Of a stretch of 53,811 nt of DNA, positions 9,001-17,132 are shown piece by piece (within the stretch, counting starts at the first letter, position 1; each line of letters opens with the position of its first letter). The position numbers were made by a program, and so were the translations under genes. The notes beneath the pieces were generated by a model. It had not been told where the DNA came from, made no database searches, and saw only the letters and a list, made by a program, of their open reading frames with translations. The stretch is taken from positions 1-53,811 of the forward strand of contig CAMDBM010000018.1 of NCBI GenBank assembly GCA_945889085.1, written 5' to 3'. The stretch is from WLJO01 sp945889085 (lineage in GTDB: Bacteria; Actinomycetota; Acidimicrobiia; Acidimicrobiales; Ilumatobacteraceae).

Positions 9001-10513
9001 CTCCGCGGTCGGGTTGAACGGTGGAGCGGTGTGGCCGAATATCTTCGGGGTAACCGGTCTGAACCTCAATGCCGTCGCGATCCAGCTCAACCTCACCCCG
9101 GGTCGGTTCCCGTTCGTGGGCATTGGGCTCGCCGGCTCCGGCAGCCTCCCCGGCAAGCTGCGCGAGTACATGGGCATCGCCTCCAACGCGCCGATCCCGA
9201 TCTCGTTCGTGATGAACCTCGGGTCGGTGGACCCCTGCCTGTCGGTGTCTGTCGGCGACCCGAGCAGCGCAACGCCGATCACTGCCATGCCACCGGGCAC
9301 GAAAGTGCTCACGTCAACGTACCTCAGCCTGCTCGTGTCGCCATTCGGTTGTTCCGTCGGGGTGTTCGACGTGCCAGCCGGGGTGCAGATCCGGGCGAAG
9401 GCAGCCGTTCTCTCGACCGCGGTGGAACTCTTCGCCGCCTACAACCCGAACCCCGCCGGTCCGCCCGGCGTAACGAAGACACCGTCATTCCGGGCCTGGC
9501 TCAAGGTGGACAACCCCAACTCCGACGCGAAGGTGAGGGTTGATGGATCGCTGAGACTGTCCTTTGCAGCCGGGGGATGGGTGCTCCTCCCGTTCATTGA
9601 GATCATCGGCGGGATCAAGATCGGCGGGGCAGCTCGGATCAACCTCTTCGGCAGGTGCTCGCTTACCGGTTGCGATGCCGGAGGGTCTGGTGCCGTTTCG
9701 ATCGGCGGGTTTAGCCTCACTATGGCGGTCAAGGTAAAGAACCTCGGCATGCCGTGGTGGTCTGTCTCGGCCTCGGGAACCATGAATGTCGCCGGGTCTC
9801 AGCTTGCGATAACCGGGGCGTGGGACCCGTACTGGGGGGGCTATCAGTTCAGTGGTAGCGGTACCTTCCCGAACGGGAAACTGCTCGAGAGCTTTGAACT
9901 GAGCCTTTCCTGGAAGCCATTCAACGGCACCTTGCCGGAAGCAACGTTCAGTGCCTCGGGCACGCTCGGTGGACGGTTCAAGTCCGCCACGGGCGTGGCC
10001 GGAACGTTCTCGACGGGTTCGGTGGACCTGCTGCCGACCGCCTCCGAACTGAGACTGGTGGTGAGCCCGAACGTCGACCTCGGCCTCATCTCGATCCCGG
10101 TTTCACTCGGGTTCGTTGTCTGTCTGACGGGTCCCTGTGCGGGAACGGTCACGTCAAAGTTCGGTATCTCGTCGAACTTCAAGGGCATCCCCATCAACCT
10201 CCCCGACATCAACCTCGGCGAGTACTGGAACTTTGACGCCTCCACGTCGGGTTCGTTCTCGGGTTCGGGCAAGGTGGGAAGCGACTGGGGTGGCCTCAAG
10301 GGCGACTTCTCCGGAACCGTGACGCTAGGGATCTCGTCGTCGGCGGGCCTGACCGTCGACCCCAACGTGAGCGTGCAAGCCTCCGCCGGCTACGGAGGCA
10401 GCTGGCATGGCATGGGGACGGTCGGGGCCGACGTCGACATGTCAGGGCTCCAATTCAGGTTCTGCAAGAGCAAGACCATCGCCGGAAAGACCTTCACGAT
10501 CTGCATCCCCTAA
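6005..10513 (+). CDS. Giant membrane-anchored surface protein with IPT/TIG repeats (paralog 1)
   Basis: This protein has 1502 residues. A basic N-terminus (1-35) precedes one membrane helix (about 36-58) and then RAGTFVSPTTC, so the bulk is expected outside the cell. About five IPT/TIG Ig-like repeats cover residues 80-475, each with a form of P..G..GT.V.ITG.NL..AT.V.F. A linker at 480-570 holds 12 consecutive prolines (514-525), an acidic IDIDIDVD stretch and four TTTT(A/V)P units. The remaining 900 residues are rich in beta strands and end GKTFTICIP. ATG 6005 follows GAGAGGG. The paralog at 12034 is alike over its full length. An adhesin or cell-surface structural role is inferred from IPT repeats; no catalytic motif is seen. 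Confidence 0.82.
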   Translation: MRSARASRSRAGAKRLRPHRKPWSSLSRSQRRRFRTVAAGVASAATLITLTVVVVVSAVSERAGTFVSPTTCTNTTANNLKFDPATGAEGTSVYITAANFADVTDVTFNGTPVNSFNVISATEITTAVPAGATNGPIAIVSGTTPVTSDTCFTTTSPAIASFGPVSGAAGTTLTITGANLAGATAVKFNGLPTTPTSVTPTAVTVTVPPNAVTGLISVTTPVSTGVTTATFTVSSPAITTFEPPGGRAGTVVTLTGANLAGATAVRFGAVPASSFSVLSATKVTATVPTGVTGGPITITTPSGAATASAGFAGDPTIISFAPTPVAPGASLTITGANLNSVTAVGFAGSAAVVTFTVLSSTQITVTVPADAVSGTLVLQGTGITATSASPLTVLPSVTSFWPLTGPAGTVVTVTGYNLNTPTTVTFNGVPASQFQSVSPTELTATVPAGATNGTIRVGTASGSGDSASTFGTAATPPPVIAPIRPITVPSQPDSTTPTTTSCIFVDADRCLVDPPPPPPPPPPPPLSPTTPELIDIDIDVDQVTATTTTAPTTTTVPTTTTVPTTTTAPAPVTAPTSLSNSGIRLTNQVGTVGPNASGIQTWTGTATAAFGLLRIPVTLAYSSNLQWTLTASAAAATVSMNFFSLSLTAISGSVTATPEGTTWNLVGALGTRLVVVGGSATTPLGKLAVLGGTVAVEPLCPTLAVSTRLCPPGIGDTYLRLVGDKTNATAGFYANLGTGVPLQALGTYEAAVNLATGAFVLEGQFDATSEAAMSGIVMTGLTVRVAAGERTFATLAGGIVPMSGAANGGFDVLVRGSGRIKVPKFGSWNAPRISLAYANGGFVVVGSLANRPSFGDANMSSFAYFNTQAATNTWVLGTVLLVLPETYMFAGSMQTPDFLTKHLGVPKRELGVYATYTTSGIARITAVIPANLKLPPIPNVKTTITRFTLTSTMNFEPNPGSTEYGYQVAANGVMSINNNAEIALVLALKYTPFEFSIALSAVGLNGGAVWPNIFGVTGLNLNAVAIQLNLTPGRFPFVGIGLAGSGSLPGKLREYMGIASNAPIPISFVMNLGSVDPCLSVSVGDPSSATPITAMPPGTKVLTSTYLSLLVSPFGCSVGVFDVPAGVQIRAKAAVLSTAVELFAAYNPNPAGPPGVTKTPSFRAWLKVDNPNSDAKVRVDGSLRLSFAAGGWVLLPFIEIIGGIKIGGAARINLFGRCSLTGCDAGGSGAVSIGGFSLTMAVKVKNLGMPWWSVSASGTMNVAGSQLAITGAWDPYWGGYQFSGSGTFPNGKLLESFELSLSWKPFNGTLPEATFSASGTLGGRFKSATGVAGTFSTGSVDLLPTASELRLVVSPNVDLGLISIPVSLGFVVCLTGPCAGTVTSKFGISSNFKGIPINLPDINLGEYWNFDASTSGSFSGSGKVGSDWGGLKGDFSGTVTLGISSSAGLTVDPNVSVQASAGYGGSWHGMGTVGADVDMSGLQFRFCKSKTIAGKTFTICIP
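7544..7711 (+). repeat. Linker microsatellites: poly-Pro, (ATTGAT)3, 18-bp Thr repeats
   Basis: Within the IPT gene lie three simple repeats in a row. A C-rich run at 7544-7579 encodes 12 prolines. At 7604-7627, ATTGAT occurs three times followed by GTTGAT, an AT-rich island in a GC-rich gene. At 7640-7711 there are four 18-bp units encoding TTTT plus Ala-Pro or Val-Pro. The paralog has a much shorter linker here, so this tract looks expanded. Such runs are prone to slippage. Confidence 0.8.
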
Positions 10514-10578
10514 ATCGGCCGGATTGCCACCGTGCGTATGCGACTGGCCTCCCTGAGAAGGAGTCCACCGGTCGCAAA

Positions 10579-10613
10579 TAGTGACAGTTAGGCTAAAAGT
10601 GGTGATGTCACTA
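10579..10613 (+). promoter_or_regulatory. Inverted repeat TAGTGACA / TGTCACTA in leader
   Basis: An 8-bp perfect inverted repeat (10579-10586 and 10606-10613) is separated by 19 bases. It lies in the 182-base gap upstream of the small secreted protein gene at 10696. The arms flank GTTAGGCTAAAAG, which is AT-rich for this genome. It could be an operator straddling a promoter. The gap otherwise shows only a possible -10 region (TTACATACT, about 10632-10640) and a purine-rich ribosome site, GAGGGAGGGA. Confidence 0.35.
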
Positions 10614-10695
10614 CCCAACGTAAGATTTCTGTTACATACTCCCCGTGGGGCGGAGACCCTGACCGATCAACAATCGATCCGAGGGAGGGATTCAC

Positions 10696-10913
10696 ATGAA
10701 GAAGTTCGCACTCGGACTCATCGCCGCAGCCACCGCTACCGCAGGCGCCTTTGCCTTCGCACCGTCGGCCAACGCCGCCGCCCCCGAGACCACCCGCATC
10801 GGCTGCTACATCCCGGCACCCGGCCAGTTCGTGTCGGTTCGGTCGTGATCGAGGCAATCGAAAACACGAACCCGACCCCGGGCGTTCCGATGGTCTGGAA
10901 CTGCCTGCAGTGA
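10696..10913 (+). pseudogene. Small secreted protein gene with apparent single-base frameshift
   Basis: ATG 10696 follows GAGGGAGGGA and starts a clear Sec signal peptide: MKKFALGLIAAATATAG, ending near PSANA-AAPET. As read, the frame stops at 10848 after 50 residues (QFVSVRS). The -1 frame continues with sensible sequence (VVIEAIENTNPTPGVPMVW) to NCLQ and a stop at 10911-10913. Adding one G in CGGTCG around 10841 would join the halves into a secreted protein of about 72 residues with two Cys (mature IGCY and WNCL), perhaps a disulfide. A strong terminator follows at 10944. Either a recent mutation or a sequencing error; no family recognised. Confidence 0.5.
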
Positions 10914-10943
10914 TCCGCTGACAGCGCGATCAAAAACTCGCAA

Positions 10944-10973
10944 CAAGGGGCGCACCGCACGGTGCGCCCCTTG
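10944..10973 (+). terminator. Hairpin terminator after the small secreted protein gene
   Basis: A 13-bp perfect stem runs from CAAGGGGCGCACC (10944-10956) to GGTGCGCCCCTTG (10961-10973) with loop GCAC. There is little T-tract beyond TTG. It is 30 bases after the stop at 10913 and before the pentapeptide gene, so it separates two transcription units. Confidence 0.7.
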
Positions 10974-11033
10974 CGCGTGCCGCCACTGTCGGCAACCGAG
11001 TGGCCCGCTCCACCGTCTCGGTATCCTCCTGCG

Positions 11034-12037
11034 GTGATTCCGAGCACCGATGCACCAGCAATCCAAGGGCGCTCGAGACGGCGGCGGCGCTCGACGATCG
11101 TCTGGAGCGTTTCCGGCGTACTCCTTGCTGCCGCAGCAATCGTCCTCGTGGTATCGATATCCGGCAGCGGTAGTCGTTCCGGAACGCTCGTGAACGGTTG
11201 CGATGTCGTCCGCTTGGCGCAGTGCCCCGACGCCGATCTCGCCAACACGGACCTCAGGGGGAAGACCTCACCGAGGCGAACCTCATCAATGCCCAACTCT
11301 CGGGGGCAAACCTCACGAACGCCGATCTCAGTGGTGCGGATCTGACCAGCGCAGTGCTCACCGGCGCAGATCTCACCAACGCGAATCTCGCGAACGCCTT
11401 CCTGCCCTACATCGTGTCGGGTCGGATCATCGGGGTTCCTCGGGTATTGCCCGCCGGTTGGACGCTCGTCAATGGATTCCTGATCGGACCCTGGGCAAAC
11501 CTCACCGGTGCAGACCTCACCGGGGCGGACCTCACCAACACGAACCTCGCCAACACGAACCTCACCGCTGCGATCCTCACGCGTACCACTCTCACCAGGG
11601 TGGACCTCACGAACGCCAACCTCACGGACGTCATCAGCGGCGGACTCATCGATTCGCCGAACGTGCTCCCAACGGGTTGGGCGATCGTCAATGGATACCT
11701 CATCGGGCACTGGGCAAACCTCACCGGTGCAGACCTCACCGGGGCGGACCTCGCCGGGACGGACCTCACCAACACCACCCTGATCAACGCCGTCCTCGCA
11801 AACGCCAAACTCGGTGGGGTCAATCTCACCGGAGCAGACCTCACGGGGGCGGACCTCACGGGGGCGGACCTCACCGGTGCAAACCTCACCAACGCAACGC
11901 TGGCTGGGGCCAAATTTGCCGCAGCAAACCTCACCGACGTCGTCTCCAGCGGTCTCGTCGACGCACCCGCTTCATTGCCTGACGGGTGGAGCATCGTGGA
12001 CGGGACCATTGTGGACGGAAGGATCACCGCGCCATGA
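11034..12037 (+). CDS. Membrane-anchored pentapeptide-repeat protein, frame broken at 11257-11261
   Basis: Two frames together encode one protein. The first, from GTG 11034, gives a basic stretch (GRSRRRRRSTIVW), a membrane helix, then SRSGTLVNGCDVV and the first pentapeptides (DADLANTDLRG). The second resumes with EDLTEANLINAQLSGANL and runs to TGA 12037. The junction is a run of five G (11257-11261); a sixth G would restore L-R-G-E-D-L. The C-terminal part has many A(N/D)LxG pentapeptides, which build a right-handed beta-helix, broken by modules of the form LPxGWxxVNGxLIG. The N-terminal anchor resembles those of both IPT giants. The stop overlaps the ATG of the second giant by four bases (ATGA), so the two are probably translationally coupled. 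The part read by a simple caller is 11198-12037. Confidence 0.72.
11496..11748 (+). repeat. Duplicated pentapeptide DNA block
   Basis: The stretch TGGGCAAACCTCACCGGTGC and the following bases to about CGGACCTC occur twice, near 11490-11531 and 11707-11748, almost identically. Each is preceded by a diverged copy of the LPxGWxxVNG segment. This is an internal duplication in the pentapeptide gene with a period of about 217 bases. Confidence 0.65.
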
Positions 12038-15000
12038 GCCAGAACACTCAACCCACAAGCGGAGATGGGCGCTCCCGTTGGTCCTGGGCTTCCATGACGC
12101 GTGCTGATCGGCGAAAGTTTCGAACGCTGGCGCTTGGCGTTGGTACTGCGGCAACCCTTCTTGCGCTCACCGTTGTGGTGGTCGTGAGCGCGGTGGGCAG
12201 TCGCTCGGGCACCTTGGTATCCCCAACTGGTTGCTCAAACACCACGGCCAGCAATCTCAAGTTCGACCCGGCAACCGGCGCCGAGGGAACCAGCGTCTAC
12301 ATCACGGGCTCAAACTTTGCTGACGTCACCGACATCACGTTCAACGGCAAGTCGGTGAACTCTTTCTCCATCGTGTCCGCTACTGAGATCACCACGGCAG
12401 TTCCCGGTGGTGCGAGCAGTGGTCCGATCGCCGTCGTGTCGAATGCAACCCCCATCACCAGCGACACCTGTTTCACCACAACCTCGCCAGCGGTCACGGC
12501 GTTCAGCCCAACCTCGGGTGCCGCCGGAACGGTCCTCATCCTTACCGGCACCAATTTCACAGGCGCAACTGCCGTGAAATTCAACGGTTCACCCACGACA
12601 CCCACCACGGTGACCGCAACCTCGATCACCGTCGCCGTTCCACCGAACGCGGTAACGGGACTCATCTCCGTGGAGACCCCGGTAAGCACCGGCGTCGGTG
12701 CCGGAACGTTCAGCGTCTCGTCCGCAGCGATCACCGAATTCTCCCCTGCGCTCGGCGCTGTCGGAACCGTGGTCACCATCACGGGCGCAAACCTCTCGGG
12801 GGCAACAGCCGTCCGTTTCGGCACCACACCTGCAGCATCGTTCACCAACGTGTCAGCTACGACCGTCCAGGCGACTGTGCCAACTAACGTCACCACCGGC
12901 CCCATCAGCATCTCGACTTCGGCAGGAACTGCGACCGCATCGGCCGACTTCGCAGGCCCACCGACCATCACATCGTTCACCCCCACCACTGCTGCACCAG
13001 GCTCCACGGTGACGATCAACGGCACCAATCTGAGCTCAGTGACCTCGGTCGAATTCGTCGGGTCCACGGCAGAACCCGCGTTCACGATCGACTCACCAAC
13101 GCAGATCACGACAACCGTTCCCACCGACGCTACGACTGGCCAGTTATCGGTTCGAGGCGCAGCCTTTGCCATAAGTGAGACCCCGCTCACGATCGGCCCG
13201 TCGATTTCGTCGATCTGGCCGCTTGACGGTCCGTCGGGCACGGTGGTGACGATCACCGGGTTCAATCTCTTCCAGTTGACCGGGGTCACCTTCAACGGCA
13301 TCCCCGCCCAATTCCAAACGGTCTCCTACACGCAGGTCACCGCAACGGTCCCCACGGGCGCAACAGCAGGAGCCGTTCGGGTGCTGAGCGCGGCCGGCAA
13401 CGCAAACAGCCCGGTTGCGTTCGGCCCCCAGGCGGTTCCAGCCCTCCCAACCGATCCCGACGCCCCGATCAGTGTGCCAACGCCGTCGTCTGGATCCAGC
13501 GGCACCACCACCACGACAACCCCAACAACATCTGCTCCAACACTGCTTTCGAATGGCCGGATTGCGCTCTCCAACCAGGTGGGCACCAGTACACCCGATG
13601 CGTCGGGAACATCGACGTGGAACGGCACTGCGGACGCATCATTTGGAAAGCTGCGCATTCCTGTCTCCCTGCGCTACACGAGCGAGACGAACTGGACGCT
13701 CAGTGCCAACAATGTCGCTGCGTTGTTTGCCATCCGGTCGGTGAGCCTCTCTATCAACAACATCGCGGGATCGATTGTCGCGACACCCAGTGACACCGTC
13801 TGGGACCTCCGGGGAAGGCTCGCCTCGAGCGCGAGCATCATCGGCGATTCCGGCGCCACCACCAACGGCAAACTTGCACTGCTTGCCGGTGGAACGGTGC
13901 GAATCCAACCGTCGTGCCCGACGGTTGCGAATACAACCTCGGTCTGCTCTGCCAGTGACACCACGTCAACGTTCTTAGCCCTCCAGGCCGACGGCGGCAC
14001 CACGGGCTCGGGGTTCTACGCCAACCTCGGCAGCGGACTCCCCCAGCAGGCATCGGGTGACTACCGGGCTGCGGCGAACCTGACCTCTGGCGCATTCGTG
14101 ATGCTCGGCAACTTCGATCAGACAAGTACCGCAAGCCTCGCTTCCGACACTGTCCTGATGTCGTTCTTGACGCTCAAGGTCGCGGCGAACGATCCGACAT
14201 TTGCTGCACTGCCGGGCGACATCACCATCGACAGTGGCTCCGCCAACGGCGGATTCGATGTACTCGTGTCCGGCCAAGGACAGGTGAGTGTCCCCGTGAT
14301 CGGCAGTTTCGTCCCCAAGAAACTCTCGGTTGCCTACGTCGACGGTGGCACCGTCACGGTGGGTTCGCTGAGCAACAAGGCCGACTTTGACGGTGCCCAG
14401 ATGGGCAGCATTGCCTACTTCGGTGCTCAACAGGACATCTCTGCCAAGGTGCTCGACACGATTGTGCGGGTCCCACCGAGGACCTTCATGTTTGCTGGTT
14501 CGCTGGCAACGCCGAAGTGGCTCAACGAAAATCTCGGAGTCCCCAAGGATAACTTCGGGGCATACGCCACGTATACGACGAATGGCCTGCTCAAGATCTC
14601 TGCGGTAGTTCGGGCCAGCCTGAAACTCCCGCCGATCCCCCACGTGAAGGCAACGATCAACGCCTTCACGCTCACCGCGATCGTGAATCTGGAGCCAACT
14701 ATCGGCTCGGAGACCGGCTTCGAGATCGCCGCCAACGGAACGGTGTCCATCGACGGAAACGCTCCGATCGCTGTAGTACTTGCAGCCCGAGCCGTCAGTA
14801 AGTGCACGGCGGTCGTGCCGAGACTCGTTGGTGGTTTGGTCATCACGATCTTGGGCAAGACACTCAATACCTGTGTTGCCGAAGCATCGCAGGCCACGCT
14901 TGCACTCTCCGCAGTAGGCGAGAACGGCGAGGCGGTATGGCCAGACATCTTCGGGGTCACCGGGTTGAGCCTCAACTCGGTAGCCATCCAAATCGGTTTG

Positions 15001-16452
15001 ACCCCCGGAATCTTCCCGTACGTGTCGATTGGACTCGCTGGGGACGGCACCATCCCCGGCAAACTCCGCGAATACATGGGAATCGAGTCGAACGCTCCGA
15101 TCCCCGTCACGTTCGTGATGAACCTTTCCGCGGTGAGCCCGTGCCTGTCCGTCACGGTCGGCGACCCCAACAGTTCCACGCCGATCGCTGCATTCCCCCC
15201 GAAGTCACAGGTCGTCACCGTCACCCTCGTCAGTCTGTTGATCTCCCCATTTGGCTGCTCGGTTGGAATCTTCGACGTTCCGGCCGGCGTGCAGATTCGC
15301 GCGAAGGCCGGGGTGTTCGCCACGACGGTCGACCTCTTCGGGTTCTACAACCCGAACCCTGGCGGTCCTCCTGGCAGCGTCAAGACCCCTCAGTTCCGCG
15401 GGTGGCTAACCGTCGACAATCCGGGTTCCGACAAGAGTTTCCGTGTCGACGGATCACTTCGTCTGTTCTTTGCTGCAGGAGGGTGGAACCCGAATCCTCG
15501 CGCCGACCTTGTCGGTGGGATCAAGGTGGGCAGCGCTGCACGCATCGACATCTTCGGTAACTGCACAGTGTTGATTGGCTGCTCAGCAACTGGCTCCGGC
15601 GAGGTGTCGCTCAACGGGTTCAGCCTCGCGATGGATGTGACGGTGACCAATCTCCTCACGCCATTGATGTTGTTCGAAGCCTCAGGTTCGCTGCGAGTTG
15701 CCGGCGCACTCGTCACGCTGAGTGGTTCACTCCAGCCACTCACGGACTCATTCTCGTTCACCGGACGCGGAACCTTCCCGAACGGCGGAATCCTGAGGCA
15801 CTTTGACGTCGAACTCGCCGCAGTTGTTAATGCACCCCGCTTCCCGTTCGGGCGTCCGGTCTACGTCCCGCCCACGTTCCGGGCCAGGTTCCGTGGTTCG
15901 GGTGCGCTGGGAGGTCGCTTCAAGACAATCTCCGGATCCACCGGCCAGTTCACCACTGGTTGGGTGAACCTCATTCCCAACCGCTCGGAGTTGAACCTCG
16001 TCGTCAGCCCCAATCTCGATCTCGGCCTCGTCACCGTGCCGGTGACACTCGGCTTCGTCGTCTGCCTGACGGGCCCCTGTGCGGGAACGGTCACCCCGCG
16101 GTTTAGCTTCTCCTCAAGTTTCAAGGGCATTCCGTTCAGTATTCCCGATACCGATCTGGGCGACGACTGGGGATTCAACGCATCGACGTCCGCGTACTTC
16201 AGCGGTTCGGATCAGGTTGGGAACAGCACTGCTGGGCTGAAGGGCGAATTCTCGGGAGACGTCACGCTCGGCATCTCGTCCTCCTCAGGCTTGACCGTGA
16301 GCAGCAACGTGAAGGTGACGGTCTACGTCGGCGCCGGTGGATGGGACAAGTTGGGGAGCCGAGGGACCAACATGAACATCTCGGGCACCAACTTCAGGTT
16401 CTGCTTCGAACGCAGCGTTGCCGGCAAGAACTTCAAAATCTGCATCCCGTGA
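12034..16452 (+). CDS. Giant membrane-anchored surface protein with IPT/TIG repeats (paralog 2)
   Basis: This 1472-residue protein is a full-length paralog of the protein at 6005. It has a basic N-terminus, a membrane helix (about 30-54), then SRSGTLVSPTGC. About five IPT/TIG repeats follow, with shared text such as KFDPATGAEGTSVYITG. The linker is shorter and lacks the poly-Pro and Asp-rich tracts (SSGTTTTTTPTTSAP only). The same long beta-rich C-terminal region ends GKNFKICIP. It has an extra segment of about 38 residues with two Cys (around 921-958, from AVSKCTAVV), missing in paralog 1. ATG 12034 overlaps the pentapeptide gene stop. The two giants and the pentapeptide protein probably act together at the cell surface; the function is unknown. 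Confidence 0.82.
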   Translation: MSQNTQPTSGDGRSRWSWASMTRADRRKFRTLALGVGTAATLLALTVVVVVSAVGSRSGTLVSPTGCSNTTASNLKFDPATGAEGTSVYITGSNFADVTDITFNGKSVNSFSIVSATEITTAVPGGASSGPIAVVSNATPITSDTCFTTTSPAVTAFSPTSGAAGTVLILTGTNFTGATAVKFNGSPTTPTTVTATSITVAVPPNAVTGLISVETPVSTGVGAGTFSVSSAAITEFSPALGAVGTVVTITGANLSGATAVRFGTTPAASFTNVSATTVQATVPTNVTTGPISISTSAGTATASADFAGPPTITSFTPTTAAPGSTVTINGTNLSSVTSVEFVGSTAEPAFTIDSPTQITTTVPTDATTGQLSVRGAAFAISETPLTIGPSISSIWPLDGPSGTVVTITGFNLFQLTGVTFNGIPAQFQTVSYTQVTATVPTGATAGAVRVLSAAGNANSPVAFGPQAVPALPTDPDAPISVPTPSSGSSGTTTTTTPTTSAPTLLSNGRIALSNQVGTSTPDASGTSTWNGTADASFGKLRIPVSLRYTSETNWTLSANNVAALFAIRSVSLSINNIAGSIVATPSDTVWDLRGRLASSASIIGDSGATTNGKLALLAGGTVRIQPSCPTVANTTSVCSASDTTSTFLALQADGGTTGSGFYANLGSGLPQQASGDYRAAANLTSGAFVMLGNFDQTSTASLASDTVLMSFLTLKVAANDPTFAALPGDITIDSGSANGGFDVLVSGQGQVSVPVIGSFVPKKLSVAYVDGGTVTVGSLSNKADFDGAQMGSIAYFGAQQDISAKVLDTIVRVPPRTFMFAGSLATPKWLNENLGVPKDNFGAYATYTTNGLLKISAVVRASLKLPPIPHVKATINAFTLTAIVNLEPTIGSETGFEIAANGTVSIDGNAPIAVVLAARAVSKCTAVVPRLVGGLVITILGKTLNTCVAEASQATLALSAVGENGEAVWPDIFGVTGLSLNSVAIQIGLTPGIFPYVSIGLAGDGTIPGKLREYMGIESNAPIPVTFVMNLSAVSPCLSVTVGDPNSSTPIAAFPPKSQVVTVTLVSLLISPFGCSVGIFDVPAGVQIRAKAGVFATTVDLFGFYNPNPGGPPGSVKTPQFRGWLTVDNPGSDKSFRVDGSLRLFFAAGGWNPNPRADLVGGIKVGSAARIDIFGNCTVLIGCSATGSGEVSLNGFSLAMDVTVTNLLTPLMLFEASGSLRVAGALVTLSGSLQPLTDSFSFTGRGTFPNGGILRHFDVELAAVVNAPRFPFGRPVYVPPTFRARFRGSGALGGRFKTISGSTGQFTTGWVNLIPNRSELNLVVSPNLDLGLVTVPVTLGFVVCLTGPCAGTVTPRFSFSSSFKGIPFSIPDTDLGDDWGFNASTSAYFSGSDQVGNSTAGLKGEFSGDVTLGISSSSGLTVSSNVKVTVYVGAGGWDKLGSRGTNMNISGTNFRFCFERSVAGKNFKICIP

Positions 16453-16458
16453 GTTGAG

Positions 16459-16503
16459 CGACCGTGCCGTGCCGAGCCGCTGCAGGCTCGGGCACGGTCG
16501 GGT
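16459..16503 (+). terminator. Hairpin terminator after IPT paralog 2
   Basis: CGACCGTGCC (16459-16468) pairs with GGCACGGTCG (16491-16500). An inner stem CCGAGCC/GGCTCGG closes on GCTGCA, with a small bulge. GGTTT follows. It lies between the stop at 16452 and the convergent gene ending at 16536, so it may serve both strands. Confidence 0.65.
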
Positions 16504-16535
16504 TTCGCCACGGATATCGACGCGCCGTGGACAGG

Positions 16536-17060
16536 TCAGTCGAGGATGTGGTACCAGGCGTCGTCCGGCGCACGCTTGCCCGTGAGGAAACTCGGCTGCA
16601 TCAGATTCGTGCCCGTCACCGGCGTGACCGTGGACCAGTCGTAGGAAACGAGGCGCTTCTGGATGCGCCACTCGCCGTTGCGCTCCTCGAAACGGTCGAT
16701 GTAGCGCACGTGTGTGACGCGCTCCATCACCGTGCCGTCCTCCGCCACTGAGCGATCGCCGCCGAAGCAATACGTCTCGGCGCGCGCACAGTGTTGGTCG
16801 AGCAATACCTCGACGAGCACGTTGCCCACCACATGCTTCAGCACGTAGTTCGGCACTACCGGAGCGTCCTTCACCATGGCGAACAGCGCCGAAACCGGCC
16901 CGTTGAAGATGCCAGCGTCCATCGTGGCATCGGGCCAGAAGCACGACACCATCAACTCGTAGTCGCTTCGGTCGGAGGCCTGTGCAGAGCGCAGGATGGC
17001 TTTCTTGATGGAACGCTCAGCGAGCATCTCATCGATCTCGTGGTCTCGGTCTTGGCTCAT
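16536..17060 (-). CDS. SnoaL-like/NTF2-fold protein
   Basis: This 174-residue protein begins MSQDRDHEIDEMLAERSIK. The pattern of an N-terminal helix (AILRSAQASDRSDYELMVSC), then FWPDATMD and a C-terminal YIDRFEERNGEWRIQKRLV is that of the SnoaL_4/NTF2-like cone fold. Members are hydroxylases, isomerases, dehydratases or non-catalytic ligand binders of ring compounds. ATG 17060 is chosen over upstream starts because GGGAGAAATTC precedes it and the family starts here. It lies downstream of the SDR at 17133 on the same strand, 72 bases away, so the two may be co-transcribed. Substrate unknown. Confidence 0.82.
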   Translation of the reverse strand: MSQDRDHEIDEMLAERSIKKAILRSAQASDRSDYELMVSCFWPDATMDAGIFNGPVSALFAMVKDAPVVPNYVLKHVVGNVLVEVLLDQHCARAETYCFGGDRSVAEDGTVMERVTHVRYIDRFEERNGEWRIQKRLVSYDWSTVTPVTGTNLMQPSFLTGKRAPDDAWYHILD

Positions 17061-17132
17061 GAATTTCTCCCTTGTATCGACTCGTTGTGCTTCTGTTGAT
17101 TCATCGCTTGTTCGCACTGTCTACCGCGCTGT

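Noticed and set aside
11257..11261. Programmed ribosomal frameshift at the G run
   Set aside because: No slippery heptamer or supporting downstream pseudoknot could be shown; a lost G explains it more simply.
11490..11900. Short regularly spaced DNA repeats resembling an array (CRISPR-like)
   Set aside because: They are codon repeats of pentapeptides in an open frame with 15-base period, not repeats with unique spacers.
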